Positions 36,338 to 44,537 of a DNA stretch of 46,769 nt are shown here, one piece after another. Both the position numbers and the translations under genes were made by a program. The stretch is from positions 1-46,769 of the forward strand of contig NZ_CALXRM010000023.1 in the NCBI RefSeq assembly GCF_944390845.1, written 5' to 3'. Under the pieces are notes generated by a model, which was not told where the DNA came from, did no database searches, and saw only the letters and a list, made by a program, of their open reading frames with translations. How positions within the stretch are numbered: position 1 is the first letter of the stretch; every line of letters starts with the position of its first letter. The stretch comes from an uncultured Brachyspira sp. (lineage in GTDB: Bacteria; Spirochaetota; Brachyspiria; Brachyspirales; Brachyspiraceae).

Positions 36338-39097
36338 ATGAAAAAAACATTTCTTATTATCGACGCATTCGGTATACTTTACAGATACCATTTTATTTTT
36401 TTGAAAAGACCTCTATTAAATTCTAAGGGACAGAATGTTTCATCTATCAATGGTTTTATGAGAACTTATTTTTCGCTTATAAATACATATCCTGCTGAAT
36501 ATGTTGCTATAGCTTTGGACAGTTCAAGAAAAACTTTCAGAAATGAAATATATAAAGAGTATAAAGAGAATAGAGAGAGCATGCCTGATGATTTAAGAAG
36601 CCAAATACCTATACTTTATAATCTTATAGATGCTTTAGGTATATCAAGGATAGTTCTTGAAAATTATGAGGCTGATGATATAGTTGGAACTATTGCTGAG
36701 AGAAATAAAAAAGAGAATATAAAAACTATAATTTATTCCCCGGATAAAGATATACTTCAGCTTGTTGATGAAAATGTTATTGTTGTGGCAAGCAATAAAG
36801 ATAATGAGCTTATGGAATATAACTCAGATATGGTAAAGGAAAAAAGAGGAGTTTATCCGAATCAAATAATAGATTTACTTTCTCTTATGGGAGATGCTTC
36901 AGATAATATACCAGGTGTTAAAGGGGTAGGTGAGAAAACAGCATTAAAACTTCTTGAAGAATATAAAAGTTTAGATGGTATATATGAGAATATTGACTCT
37001 ATTAAGGGTAAGATTCAGGAAAAATTGCTTGGGTCAAAAGATATGGCATATATGAGCTATAAACTTGCTACCATTGAGAGAAATATAGAAGGTTTTAACT
37101 TAGATTATGATGAAATAGCAAGCAATAAAATAAATATTGATGAAGTTAATAAAATATTAGATGAATTAGAATTAAAACAAATAAGAGATAAAATCAATTC
37201 ATATATATACGGTTCTTCTAAAAAAGAAGATAAAGTAAAAATCTCTGATGAAAAGGTAAATAATAATGATGCTGCAAAAGAAGAAAGTCCTATACTTAGT
37301 GCTAAAGATAATAAAGCAAGTTATTATTTAATAGAGAATGAAACAGAATTAGAAAATCTTTTAAATGATATTAAGAGTAAAAAACTTGTATGTATAGATT
37401 TTGAAACTACAGGATTAGATGTATTTAAAGATACTATTATAGGAATTTCTTTTTCTATAAGATCTTCAGAGGCATTTTATTTAGATTTAAGCGGCAGAAC
37501 AAATATTGATAAAGAAAAATGTATGAATCTTGTATTTGATACTTTGGCCAGTGAAGACATAAAGGTTATAGGTCATAATCTTAAATATGAATACAAGATG
37601 ATGAGAGCTATAGGTAAAAGTTTAGGTAATATGTACTTTGATACTATGGTTGCTGCATATTTGATTAATCCTACAAGAGGAAGATATAATATGGACGATT
37701 TAGCTATAGCCTATCTTTCATACAATACTATCAAATACGCTGATTTAACTGATAATGCTAAAAAGACATTATTAGATGCACCTTTAAAAGATGTTGTTGA
37801 ATATGCTTGTGAAGATGCTGATGTAACATTTAGATTTTATGAATGTTTTGCACCGCTTTTAAAAACTCATAATCTTGAAGAATTATTTTTTAATATAGAA
37901 ATGCCTTTAGTTAGCGTACTTGCTGATATGGAATTTGACGGTGTTTATATAAGCAGCGAAAGAATGAAAGCTTTATCAGATGAGTATAGTTTACTTTTAG
38001 AAAAGACAAAAGAGAAAATATATAAGGAAGCTGGAGAAGAATTTAATTTGCAGTCTCCAAAACAGCTTGAATATATATTATTTGATAAAATGGGAATACC
38101 TCCAACTAAAAAAACTAAAACAGGTTTCTCAACTGATGAAGAAGTATTAACTGATCTTTCACAAAAACATAAAATAGCTGAATACATGCTTACATATAGA
38201 AAATATGCAAAATTAAAAAATACTTATCTTGATGTATTCCCAACTTTAATAAATGAAAAAACAGGAAGAATACATGCTTCATTCAATCAAACTGTAACAG
38301 CAACAGGACGTTTATCATCATCAGAGCCTAATTTACAGAATATTCCAGTAAGAGGAGAAGAGGGAAGAGAAATAAGAAATACATTCATAGCAGAAAAAGG
38401 AAATTTGCTTATAGCTGCTGACTATTCTCAAATAGAATTGAGATTATTAGCTCATTTCAGTAATGATCCAGTATTAGTTGAAGCATTCAAAAATAATGAT
38501 GATATTCACAGAAAAACAGCAATGAAAATATATTCTGTAAGCAAAGAGCATGTAACTCCTTCAATGAGAAATATTGCTAAGATAATAAACTTCTCTATCA
38601 TTTACGGTAAAACAGCATTCGGACTTTCAAAAGAACTTGGAATAAAGAGAAAAGAAGCTGAAGATTTTATAAAAGGATATTTTGCAACATATTCTAAAGT
38701 AAAGCCTTTCTGCGAGGAAGTTGTTGAGGAAGTAAGAAATAAAGGCTTTGTAAGAACTATGTGCGGAAGAATTAGGGATTTATCAAAGACTATAAATTCT
38801 TCAAATGCTATGGCGAGAAATGAAGCTGAAAGAATGGCTTTAAATACCCTTATTCAGGGAAGTGCAGCTGACATGATAAAAGTAGCTATGATTGCCATAC
38901 ATAAAGAGTTTAAAAACCATTTAAAAACAGCAAAAATAGTTATGCAAGTTCATGACGAATTAGTAGTTGAAGTTTCAGAGTCAGAAGCAGACAAAGCTAT
39001 GACTATAATGAAAGAGATAATGGAGCATTCAGTAAAAACTAATGTGCCTATAACTGTTGATATACATAAAGGAAACAGCTGGGGAGAGGTTCATTAA
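36338..39097 (+). CDS. polA: DNA polymerase I
   Basis: 919 residues with all three domains. 5'-nuclease 1-290: FLIIDAFGILYR, YKEYKENRESMPDDL, YEADDIVGTIA (110-120), SPDKDILQLV, MGDASDNIPGVKGVGEKTA (184-202). 3'-5' exonuclease about 325-510: CIDFETTGLD (352-361), the NLKYEYKMM motif, YACEDADVTF; the acidic catalytic residues look present, so proofreading is probably active, unlike in many Gram-positive Pol I. Polymerase about 520-919: ATGRLSSSEPNLQNIPVR, motif A ADYSQIELRLLAHF, the O-helix region RNIAKIINFSIIYGK, motif C QVHDELVVEV (870-879). Replaces Okazaki primers and fills repair gaps. SD GGAAAT, terminator after the stop. Confidence 0.97.
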   Translation: MKKTFLIIDAFGILYRYHFIFLKRPLLNSKGQNVSSINGFMRTYFSLINTYPAEYVAIALDSSRKTFRNEIYKEYKENRESMPDDLRSQIPILYNLIDALGISRIVLENYEADDIVGTIAERNKKENIKTIIYSPDKDILQLVDENVIVVASNKDNELMEYNSDMVKEKRGVYPNQIIDLLSLMGDASDNIPGVKGVGEKTALKLLEEYKSLDGIYENIDSIKGKIQEKLLGSKDMAYMSYKLATIERNIEGFNLDYDEIASNKINIDEVNKILDELELKQIRDKINSYIYGSSKKEDKVKISDEKVNNNDAAKEESPILSAKDNKASYYLIENETELENLLNDIKSKKLVCIDFETTGLDVFKDTIIGISFSIRSSEAFYLDLSGRTNIDKEKCMNLVFDTLASEDIKVIGHNLKYEYKMMRAIGKSLGNMYFDTMVAAYLINPTRGRYNMDDLAIAYLSYNTIKYADLTDNAKKTLLDAPLKDVVEYACEDADVTFRFYECFAPLLKTHNLEELFFNIEMPLVSVLADMEFDGVYISSERMKALSDEYSLLLEKTKEKIYKEAGEEFNLQSPKQLEYILFDKMGIPPTKKTKTGFSTDEEVLTDLSQKHKIAEYMLTYRKYAKLKNTYLDVFPTLINEKTGRIHASFNQTVTATGRLSSSEPNLQNIPVRGEEGREIRNTFIAEKGNLLIAADYSQIELRLLAHFSNDPVLVEAFKNNDDIHRKTAMKIYSVSKEHVTPSMRNIAKIINFSIIYGKTAFGLSKELGIKRKEAEDFIKGYFATYSKVKPFCEEVVEEVRNKGFVRTMCGRIRDLSKTINSSNAMARNEAERMALNTLIQGSAADMIKVAMIAIHKEFKNHLKTAKIVMQVHDELVVEVSESEADKAMTIMKEIMEHSVKTNVPITVDIHKGNSWGEVH

Positions 39098-39106
39098 TAT
39101 TTGAAT

Positions 39107-39159
39107 TTTTAAAAGAAAAAGAGTATTTTATTTTTATATATAAAAACTCTTTTTCTTAA
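39107..39159 (+). terminator. polA terminator
   Basis: AAGAAAAAGAGT pairs with ACTCTTTTTCTT around an AT-rich loop, just after the polA stop. Confidence 0.75.
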
Positions 39160-39333
39160 ATAAAAATTAATAAATCATTGTTATATATTTATTATTTTTG
39201 ATGTGCTTTATAAAAAACAATAAAAAATAAATCTATTATGTTTCAATAGTTTTTGTAATATTTATATTATTCTTTAGTATATACATAAACAACTATATTT
39301 TGTCAAAAATAATTTTTTTAATTTAAAATATTT

Positions 39334-39385
39334 GCAGGGCTTTGCCCCGCACCCCACTTCTTTTGTTTCCACAAAGAAGCAAAAA
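39334..39385. repeat. Double-hairpin dispersed repeat, copy 2
   Basis: GCAGGGC-TTT-GCCCCGC hairpin (39334-39350), then CCCCACTTCTTTTGTT and CACAAAGAAGCAAAAAG as at 24541-24573. The GC hairpin sequence differs from copy 1 but is still a hairpin, so structure is kept. Confidence 0.55.
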
Positions 39386-39475
39386 GGCTATATTTGAGCT
39401 TAATTTTAATAATTTATATTACATGTAAAACAAAGTTAATATTATTTAGTACTAATTTTACATTTGCACTTTTTG

Positions 39476-39501
39476 CAACTTTTTGCGGCGGGAAAAAGTT
39501 G
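39476..39501. other. CAACTTTTT/AAAAAGTTG hairpin with GC loop
   Basis: CAACTTTTT pairs with AAAAAGTTG around GCGGCGGG. It lies between the double-hairpin repeat and the GrpB promoter and may be the far end of the same repeat. Role unknown. Confidence 0.4.
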
Positions 39502-39568
39502 AATAAAAAAAATTACAAAGTTAAAAATTTTTAGTATATATAATAATTTTATTATTTGGAGTTTGTGA

Positions 39569-40105
39569 ATGAGAATAATTGAAATTGTTGATTATGATCC
39601 TAATTGGAAGAATTTATATATAGAGGAAGAATCAAAAATAAAAAATATTATTAATGATATACTCATAAGCATTCATCATATAGGAAGCACATCAATAGAA
39701 AATTTAAAAGCAAAACCTATTATAGATATATTGGCTGTAGTTTATGATATAAATAAAGTTGATTGTTATAATGATGATTTTGCTAATATCGGATATAAAG
39801 CTATGGGGGAAAATGGAATAGCAAAGAGAAGATTTTTTATGAAAGATTATATTGATGATAATGGTACCAAAAAAAGATTTTCTCATATACATATATTTGA
39901 TATTAATAATAAGTTTGATATTGAAAGACATTTAGCTTTCAGAGATTTTGTAAGATCTAATAAAAATATTGCTGAAGAATATGTTAAAATAAAATTGGAA
40001 GCTTTGAAAAATTGTAATAATGATATTGAATTATATTGTAATTATAAAGATAAATTTATAAAAGACATAGAAAAAATGGCATTAGAATTTTATAGAAAGA
40101 ATTGA
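39569..40105 (+). CDS. GrpB family protein (UPF0157, nucleotidyltransferase fold)
   Basis: 178 residues. The N-terminal [21 protein letters not shown], then [23 protein letters not shown] (about 36-58), is the GrpB/UPF0157 hallmark: a GS motif and paired acidic positions of the nucleotidyltransferase fold. RFSHIHIFD and ERHLAFRDF in the second half also fit. Members are variously stand-alone or fused to kinases; the reaction is not established. SD TTGGAG precedes the ATG. Its stop overlaps the start region of the next ORF, so the two are co-translated. Confidence 0.85.
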   Translation: MRIIEIVDYDPNWKNLYIEEESKIKNIINDILISIHHIGSTSIENLKAKPIIDILAVVYDINKVDCYNDDFANIGYKAMGENGIAKRRFFMKDYIDDNGTKKRFSHIHIFDINNKFDIERHLAFRDFVRSNKNIAEEYVKIKLEALKNCNNDIELYCNYKDKFIKDIEKMALEFYRKN

Positions 40106-40113
40106 TAAATATT

Positions 40114-40512
40114 ATGAGATACTGCTTTATTAAATTTCTTATTAATGACAGAGAATCTTTTTCCAGAATGAAAGATTTATTTTTATATATTAAATCTCTT
40201 AAAGATGAAGAACTTCAAATACCAGACCTTTATAAGGATAATAATATTTTAAATTTCTATACTGATAAAGAGCTTAATATTTTTTCATCTGGTGACAGGT
40301 GGGATTATGAAGACATATTTGATTGTATAGGCAATGGAGAATATTATTTTGAAGAAATTAAAGAAATAGAAAATAATACAGCATTCTTATATTTTAATCC
40401 CGTTAGTTATCCTTATGGAGGAGTTGAGCCTATAATAGAGTTTGTATTGTCTTTTTCAATGAAAATTATATCTGTTGATAATGGATATATGCCTGAATAT
40501 GATTATGAATGA
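40114..40512 (+). CDS. Hypothetical protein, coupled to the GrpB family gene
   Basis: 132 residues from ATG 40114 (a TTG at 40102 overlapping the previous stop would add four). No family recognised. It is acidic and rich in aromatics and Asp/Glu, with no signal peptide or membrane segment: RYCFIKFLINDRESF, SSGDRWDYEDIFDCIGNG, and a conserved-looking YPYGGVEPIIEFVLSF near the C-terminus. The size and coupling suggest a cytosolic partner of the GrpB-like protein, or an immunity-type protein; this is a guess from context. Confidence 0.65.
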   Translation: MRYCFIKFLINDRESFSRMKDLFLYIKSLKDEELQIPDLYKDNNILNFYTDKELNIFSSGDRWDYEDIFDCIGNGEYYFEEIKEIENNTAFLYFNPVSYPYGGVEPIIEFVLSFSMKIISVDNGYMPEYDYE

Positions 40513-40655
40513 TTTTTTTATATAAAAATTAATTAATTATATAAGAATTACAGTATTATTGTGGTAATTTTATTGTTTGAGTTTATGTGATAAAATGTTA
40601 ACATAAACGTAAACATATAATATACATAAATCTTATAAAATTAATAATTTTTTAA

Positions 40656-40690
40656 TAGGGCATAATTTTAATTAATCATGCCCTATCATT
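40656..40690 (-). terminator. Terminator of the 7alpha-HSDH-like gene
   Basis: ATAGGGCAT pairs with ATGCCCTAT around an AT loop, about 20 bases after the stop on the minus strand; an A/T tract follows. Confidence 0.7.
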
Positions 40691-40707
40691 ATATTAATTA
40701 TTATTTT

Positions 40708-41511
40708 TTATCCTCTTTTGCCGCCCATATCCATATATTGACTGTACATAGGTGATGGAAGTCCGAAACCTCCTGCTACAGGCATAGTTTCTCCAGTTAT
40801 AAATGATGAATTATCGCTTGCAAAGAATAACACAGCATTTGCTATATCTTCAGGAGTTGCCGGTCTGTTTAATGGTACATTTTTCAAAAACATCTTTAGA
40901 AAATCTTCGGACATATTTTCCATTGCTGCATCAGTTGCTACAAATCCAGGAAGTACGGCATTGCATCTTATATTATTTCTTGCATACTGCACTGCAATGT
41001 TTTTAGTAAGGAAGTTTATTGCAGATTTTGATATGCCATAAGCTAGTCTTGACATATCAGGGAATATTCCGCCTACAGAAGATATATTAATAATGCTTCC
41101 GCCTCCTGTTTTTAACATTTGAGAAACAGCTGCTTTTGAAGGTAAATAAACACTTTTCAAATTTTCATTAACTATTTTGAAGAATGCTTCAGTGTCGCCA
41201 TTAACTAAATCAAAATCTTTATTAGTGTCAGTAGTACCGAAGTTGTTTACAAGTATATCGATTCTATTTTCTTTTTTTACAACATCTTCAATCATAGAAG
41301 TAAAAGTTTCTTCTTTTGTAGCATCAAAATATACAACGTCAGCATCGCCTCCGTTTTTTATGATTTTTTCTGCTACTTCTTTTCCTGCTTCAAGTCTTCT
41401 TACAGCCAAATAAACTTTAGCTCCATTTTCAGCAAGTTTTTCTGAACAGGCTAATCCTATACCTCTTGTAGATGAAGTTACTAATGCTATTTTTTTATCT
41501 AAAAGTTTCAT
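40708..41511 (-). CDS. Short-chain dehydrogenase, probable 7alpha-hydroxysteroid dehydrogenase
   Basis: 267 residues, classical SDR. Cofactor loop TSSTRGIG (12-19) in place of the usual TGxxxGIG; NNFG (89-92); catalytic Ser 145, Tyr 158, Lys 162. From memory of the clostridial 7alpha-HSDHs, the agreement is unusually long: the TSSTRGIG loop, VYF.A..EET.TSM, SVYLP.KAA, GGGSI.NIS, KSAIN.LT.NIA.QYAR.NIRCNAVLPG and PLNR...PEDIANAVL. This enzyme oxidises or reduces the 7alpha-hydroxyl of bile acids. Arg 38-39 after the second strand suggest NADP use. It lies 62 bases downstream of a MATE exporter in one operon. The exact steroid specificity cannot be fixed from sequence. Confidence 0.75.
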   Translation of the reverse strand: MKLLDKKIALVTSSTRGIGLACSEKLAENGAKVYLAVRRLEAGKEVAEKIIKNGGDADVVYFDATKEETFTSMIEDVVKKENRIDILVNNFGTTDTNKDFDLVNGDTEAFFKIVNENLKSVYLPSKAAVSQMLKTGGGSIINISSVGGIFPDMSRLAYGISKSAINFLTKNIAVQYARNNIRCNAVLPGFVATDAAMENMSEDFLKMFLKNVPLNRPATPEDIANAVLFFASDNSSFITGETMPVAGGFGLPSPMYSQYMDMGGKRG

Positions 41512-41573
41512 TACTGTATCCTCCTTAATTATAGTATATTAAATAAAATTAATATTGCTATAATTAATCAAAA

Positions 41574-42893
41574 TTATTTTGAATATATAGTTCTATATTT
41601 TATAAAAAACACTATAACAATAATAAATGTTAAAGCTTCTGTAATAGGCATAACATACCATATAGTTTCTTTTATAAACAATAAAGGAAGTACAAATATT
41701 AATATCCCGCTTATGATTAATCCTCTTGATATAGCAACTATAAAAGAACATGCAGGCTTCATTATGGACTGAAAATAATATGTTGAATATACATTAAAAG
41801 GCAAAATTAAAAATGATATGAAATAAGCTCTCATAATGTTTTTTGATATAGACATTGCTTCTTCGGAAGGTTTCATAAATGCTTTCATTAGGAAGTCAGT
41901 ATTAAAGTATGTAAATAAAGTAGATACTATACTTAATATTAAAGCCGTTATTATACTGCATTTTAATGCTGATTTTATTCTATCCATTTTGTCAGCCCCT
42001 AAATTTATTGATATTATAGGCTGAGATGCTTGTCCTATTGCATAAGCTGATGACTGAACTAATATATTAATATTTATTATAACAGAATAAACAGCCAAAG
42101 CAGGAGCACCAAAATATTTCATTATTTGATTATTGAACATTAAGGCTAATATTCCCATTGCTATATCTATAAAGAATGTAGAAAATCCAATTGATATTAT
42201 ATTGTTTGATAATGATAAAAAATTATTTATTTTGGTAAATTGTAATGTATTTTTCTTTGTAAATAAATGTGATATTAAAATAGAAGCAGTAATTATTTGT
42301 CCTATAGCAGTTGCAAGACCAGCACCAAATATACCCATATCGCATACAAATACAAAGAAGTAATCACCAAATACATTAAATATTCCTCCAGCCATAACAC
42401 CTGCTGTAGCTTTTATAGGGGCATTGTCATTTCTTAAATATGAAGCGAAAAATTGACTGAAAGCAAATAATGGAAGAATAATTTTTATTGGAAGGAAATA
42501 TTTTTTAGCTAAATTTAATAATACCTCATCGGCACCAAGAAAATAAAGTATATTATCTTCAAATAATAATGTAAATATCCAAACTATAGTAATTATAATA
42601 GATAAACCTATAAAAGATACTGTGAAAAATACATTGGATTTTTGATATTCTCCAGATCCTCTCGCTTTACTGAAAAGTACAGAACCTCCTATACCAAATA
42701 ATAGGCCTATACTATAAATTACATTCCATATAGGGGCAAATACGGCTAATGCAGCAGCTCCATTATCTCCTTCGTATTGACCAACCATAGCAACATCAAC
42801 TATAGAATAAATTGCAACAATTAAAGCACTTCCAAAACTTGCAGATAAATATTTCAAAAATATTTTTTTTACATCTGTTTTTAACATATCCAT
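41574..42893 (-). CDS. MATE family exporter, upstream of the HSDH-like gene
   Basis: 439 residues from ATG 42891-42893 (MDMLKTDVKKIF), which has AGGAG eight bases upstream; an in-frame TTG at 42923 lies inside the attenuator hairpin and is not the start. Twelve membrane segments in two halves: SIVDVAMVGQYEGDNGAAALAVFAPI in the first, AIGQASQPIISINLGADKMDR in the second. Closer to the DinF/VmrA-like branch than to the MATE protein at 19349-20746. The leader carries a nine-codon ORF and an intrinsic terminator, suggesting induced expression. Candidate cargo: a ribosome-targeting antibiotic (from the attenuator) or bile acids (from the HSDH partner); neither is shown. Confidence 0.9.
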   Translation of the reverse strand: MDMLKTDVKKIFLKYLSASFGSALIVAIYSIVDVAMVGQYEGDNGAAALAVFAPIWNVIYSIGLLFGIGGSVLFSKARGSGEYQKSNVFFTVSFIGLSIIITIVWIFTLLFEDNILYFLGADEVLLNLAKKYFLPIKIILPLFAFSQFFASYLRNDNAPIKATAGVMAGGIFNVFGDYFFVFVCDMGIFGAGLATAIGQIITASILISHLFTKKNTLQFTKINNFLSLSNNIISIGFSTFFIDIAMGILALMFNNQIMKYFGAPALAVYSVIININILVQSSAYAIGQASQPIISINLGADKMDRIKSALKCSIITALILSIVSTLFTYFNTDFLMKAFMKPSEEAMSISKNIMRAYFISFLILPFNVYSTYYFQSIMKPACSFIVAISRGLIISGILIFVLPLLFIKETIWYVMPITEALTFIIVIVFFIKYRTIYSK

Positions 42894-42920
42894 AAATAAT
42901 ACTCCTAAAAACTTTAAAAA

Positions 42921-42971
42921 CAAAAAAGGCTGGACAAGAAATCTAATAATTAGACATCTTATCCAACCTTT
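42921..42971 (-). terminator. Attenuator terminator in the MATE leader
   Basis: On the minus strand AAGGTTGGATAAGA and TCTAAT pair with ATTAGA and TCTTGTCCAGCCTT (GU pairs at two places), followed by TTTTTTG. This strong intrinsic terminator sits between promoter and gene, only about 30 bases before the MATE start. Confidence 0.8.
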
Positions 42972-42988
42972 GGTATTTTTATTTCCAA
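42959..42988 (-). CDS. Nine-codon leader peptide of the MATE operon
   Basis: TTG start at 42986-42988, stop TAA at 42959-42961 inside the 5' arm of the terminator; peptide MEIKIPKVG. CGGAGG lies five bases upstream, an ideal SD, and sits in the loop of a hairpin AAGTTC/GGACTT (42990-43007). A ribosome stalled here would cover the terminator arm. This is the design of ribosome-mediated attenuation of antibiotic resistance genes. Confidence 0.5.
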   Translation of the reverse strand: MEIKIPKVG

Positions 42989-43014
42989 TAAGTCCTCCGA
43001 TGAACTTGCGAAAT

Positions 43015-43042
43015 ATTATAGTATAAATGGCGTAAAAGTCAA
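43015..43042 (-). promoter_or_regulatory. Promoter of the MATE-HSDH operon
   Basis: Minus strand TTGACT (43037-43042), 16 bases, TATAAT (43015-43020). Transcription would start about 43008, just before the first leader hairpin. Confidence 0.7.
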
Positions 43043-43189
43043 ATTTTGTACTAATATTTTTGTTAAAATATCATAAATAGTAACTTTTATTGTATAAGTA
43101 ATGAAAATTGTTTATTGATATTTTTTATATAATATATTATATTAGTATAGTATAAAGTGTATTATTATAGAAATAAGAAGATAGAAAGT

Positions 43190-43936
43190 ATGAAAAAGTT
43201 TTTATTTGTATTTATTTTAATGTTAATACTATCTGCATTAGCTTATTCTTTTCCATATAAGATGTATACAGGTATGACAGGAGCTTTACGTCTTGGAGGA
43301 ACGGTTTATTTAAATAATGATAGAATAGGTACAAAGAAATATACTTTATCAAGTCCTATTATGATAAATTTTGGTATACTCAGAAATTTTGATATATTTG
43401 CAAGAGTTTTACCTATTACATATATTCCGGAAGTAGGCGTTGGTGTTGAAGGAGAGCCTCAATTCTCTATAATGCCAAGATTCCAATTTTTCAATGGTTT
43501 TATAGGTGCTATTGAAGTATTATTTCCCGGATCATCTAAACAGAAATTCGGACTTAATCCTCAAATTCACTATTTAATAGGTTTGGGCGACTTCCTTACT
43601 ATGTATGCCAATTTTGAACTTCCTATGTATTTTAATGATCCTAGAGGAGTAGTTGAATCTATCAGACTTAAAACTGCTTTGGGAGTATATCCGGGTTCAT
43701 TATTTGGTTTCTCACTTGCCGGTATATATTTAGAATATCATATAGCTTATGATTTTTATAATAGTGCGTTTTTATATCTTAATCATTTAGGATTGGGTAT
43801 TTATTTAGTATTGAATAGCGATGCCAGTCTTTCATTGAATTTTACTCCATATTTGGAACAGCTAGCAAGCGGATTCTACTTTGGTATAGGAGCTTCTTTA
43901 TCATATACCTTTGACTTTAATAGATTCATAAGATAA
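43190..43936 (+). CDS. Predicted outer-membrane beta-barrel protein
   Basis: 248 residues from ATG 43190; an upstream in-frame TTG adds eleven residues with no SD and would bury the signal peptide. Signal peptide 1-18 (FVFILMLILSALAYS). The rest is alternating hydrophobic/polar strands, rich in Gly, Phe, Tyr and Leu, ending SLSYTFDFNRFIR, a typical last barrel strand. About 10-12 strands could form. No family recognised with confidence; spirochaetes carry many such small porin-like proteins. It precedes the BatD-like gene by 40 bases on the same strand. Confidence 0.65.
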   Translation: MKKFLFVFILMLILSALAYSFPYKMYTGMTGALRLGGTVYLNNDRIGTKKYTLSSPIMINFGILRNFDIFARVLPITYIPEVGVGVEGEPQFSIMPRFQFFNGFIGAIEVLFPGSSKQKFGLNPQIHYLIGLGDFLTMYANFELPMYFNDPRGVVESIRLKTALGVYPGSLFGFSLAGIYLEYHIAYDFYNSAFLYLNHLGLGIYLVLNSDASLSLNFTPYLEQLASGFYFGIGASLSYTFDFNRFIR

Positions 43937-43977
43937 TTAGTATTGACTTTTTTTAAGTTTTTATATAATCTACATTG

Positions 43978-44508
43978 ATGATTAAATATTATATATTTTT
44001 ATTTTTAATGATTACAAGTATGCTATATCCTATTGTTATAGTAGAAGAAAAAGTAAACAAGAAAAGTTTATATATGTGGCAGAATTTAGAATATTCTTTG
44101 TATTATACAGGGGATGCAGGAAAGTTTAAAGCTTCTGGTATAAATGAGAATGCTATAAGCGATTTTGAAGTTATTAATAAAAGAATAGAAACAGAAACTA
44201 TACATAAAGATAGTGAAATTGCTACAATGAATTATAAAATTACATATACTTTAAAGCCTCTTAGAAAAGGAAAATTAAAAATACCGGAATTAGAAGCTAC
44301 ATACTATAATATAGAAAGAGGAAATAGTTTAGTACCTGAAGAACAATTAATTAAAGAATATAATATAAGAGTTTTTAGTTCTTGGTTTATAATAGTTATG
44401 GTAGGGCAATGGGTAATAATACTTCTTATTGCATTTTTGATTTATAAGTTTATAAGAGATCAATATAAATGGAATAAAAAAGCTTTTGATAGTAAAAAAA
44501 TAAATTAA
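43978..44508 (+). CDS. BatD-like membrane-anchored protein (short)
   Basis: 176 residues from ATG 43978. N-terminal signal helix (YYIFLFLMITSMLYP), an extracytoplasmic beta-rich domain of about 110 residues (VNKKSLYMWQNLEYSLYYTG, YKITYTLKPLRKGKLKIPELEATYYN), then a transmembrane helix (about 136-160) and a basic cytoplasmic tail. The beta domain with its LRKGKLKIPELEA motif resembles one repeat of BatD, the aerotolerance-operon protein, which is usually 400-600 residues. It lies 29 bases before MoxR, the usual partner. Either a minimal BatD or a remnant. Confidence 0.6.
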   Translation: MIKYYIFLFLMITSMLYPIVIVEEKVNKKSLYMWQNLEYSLYYTGDAGKFKASGINENAISDFEVINKRIETETIHKDSEIATMNYKITYTLKPLRKGKLKIPELEATYYNIERGNSLVPEEQLIKEYNIRVFSSWFIIVMVGQWVIILLIAFLIYKFIRDQYKWNKKAFDSKKIN

Positions 44509-44537
44509 TAATAAATTGAGATTAAAGGAAAGTTGGT

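Larger units (their letters stand above)
39276..39541. repeat. Intergenic element with outward-facing promoters (copy 2)
   Basis: Left end, minus strand: TTGACA (39301-39306), 17 bases, TATATA (39278-39283), without a gene to drive except antisense to polA. Right end, plus strand: ATTACA (39512-39517), 17 bases, TATATA (39535-39540), well placed for the GrpB-family gene at 39569. Length and end sequences match the element at 6370-6622, but the interior is different: it holds the double-hairpin repeat. Confidence 0.45.

Noticed and set aside
42893-42923. Upstream TTG start for the second MATE gene
   Set aside because: It lies within the attenuator region; ATG at 42893 has AGGAG at the right distance.
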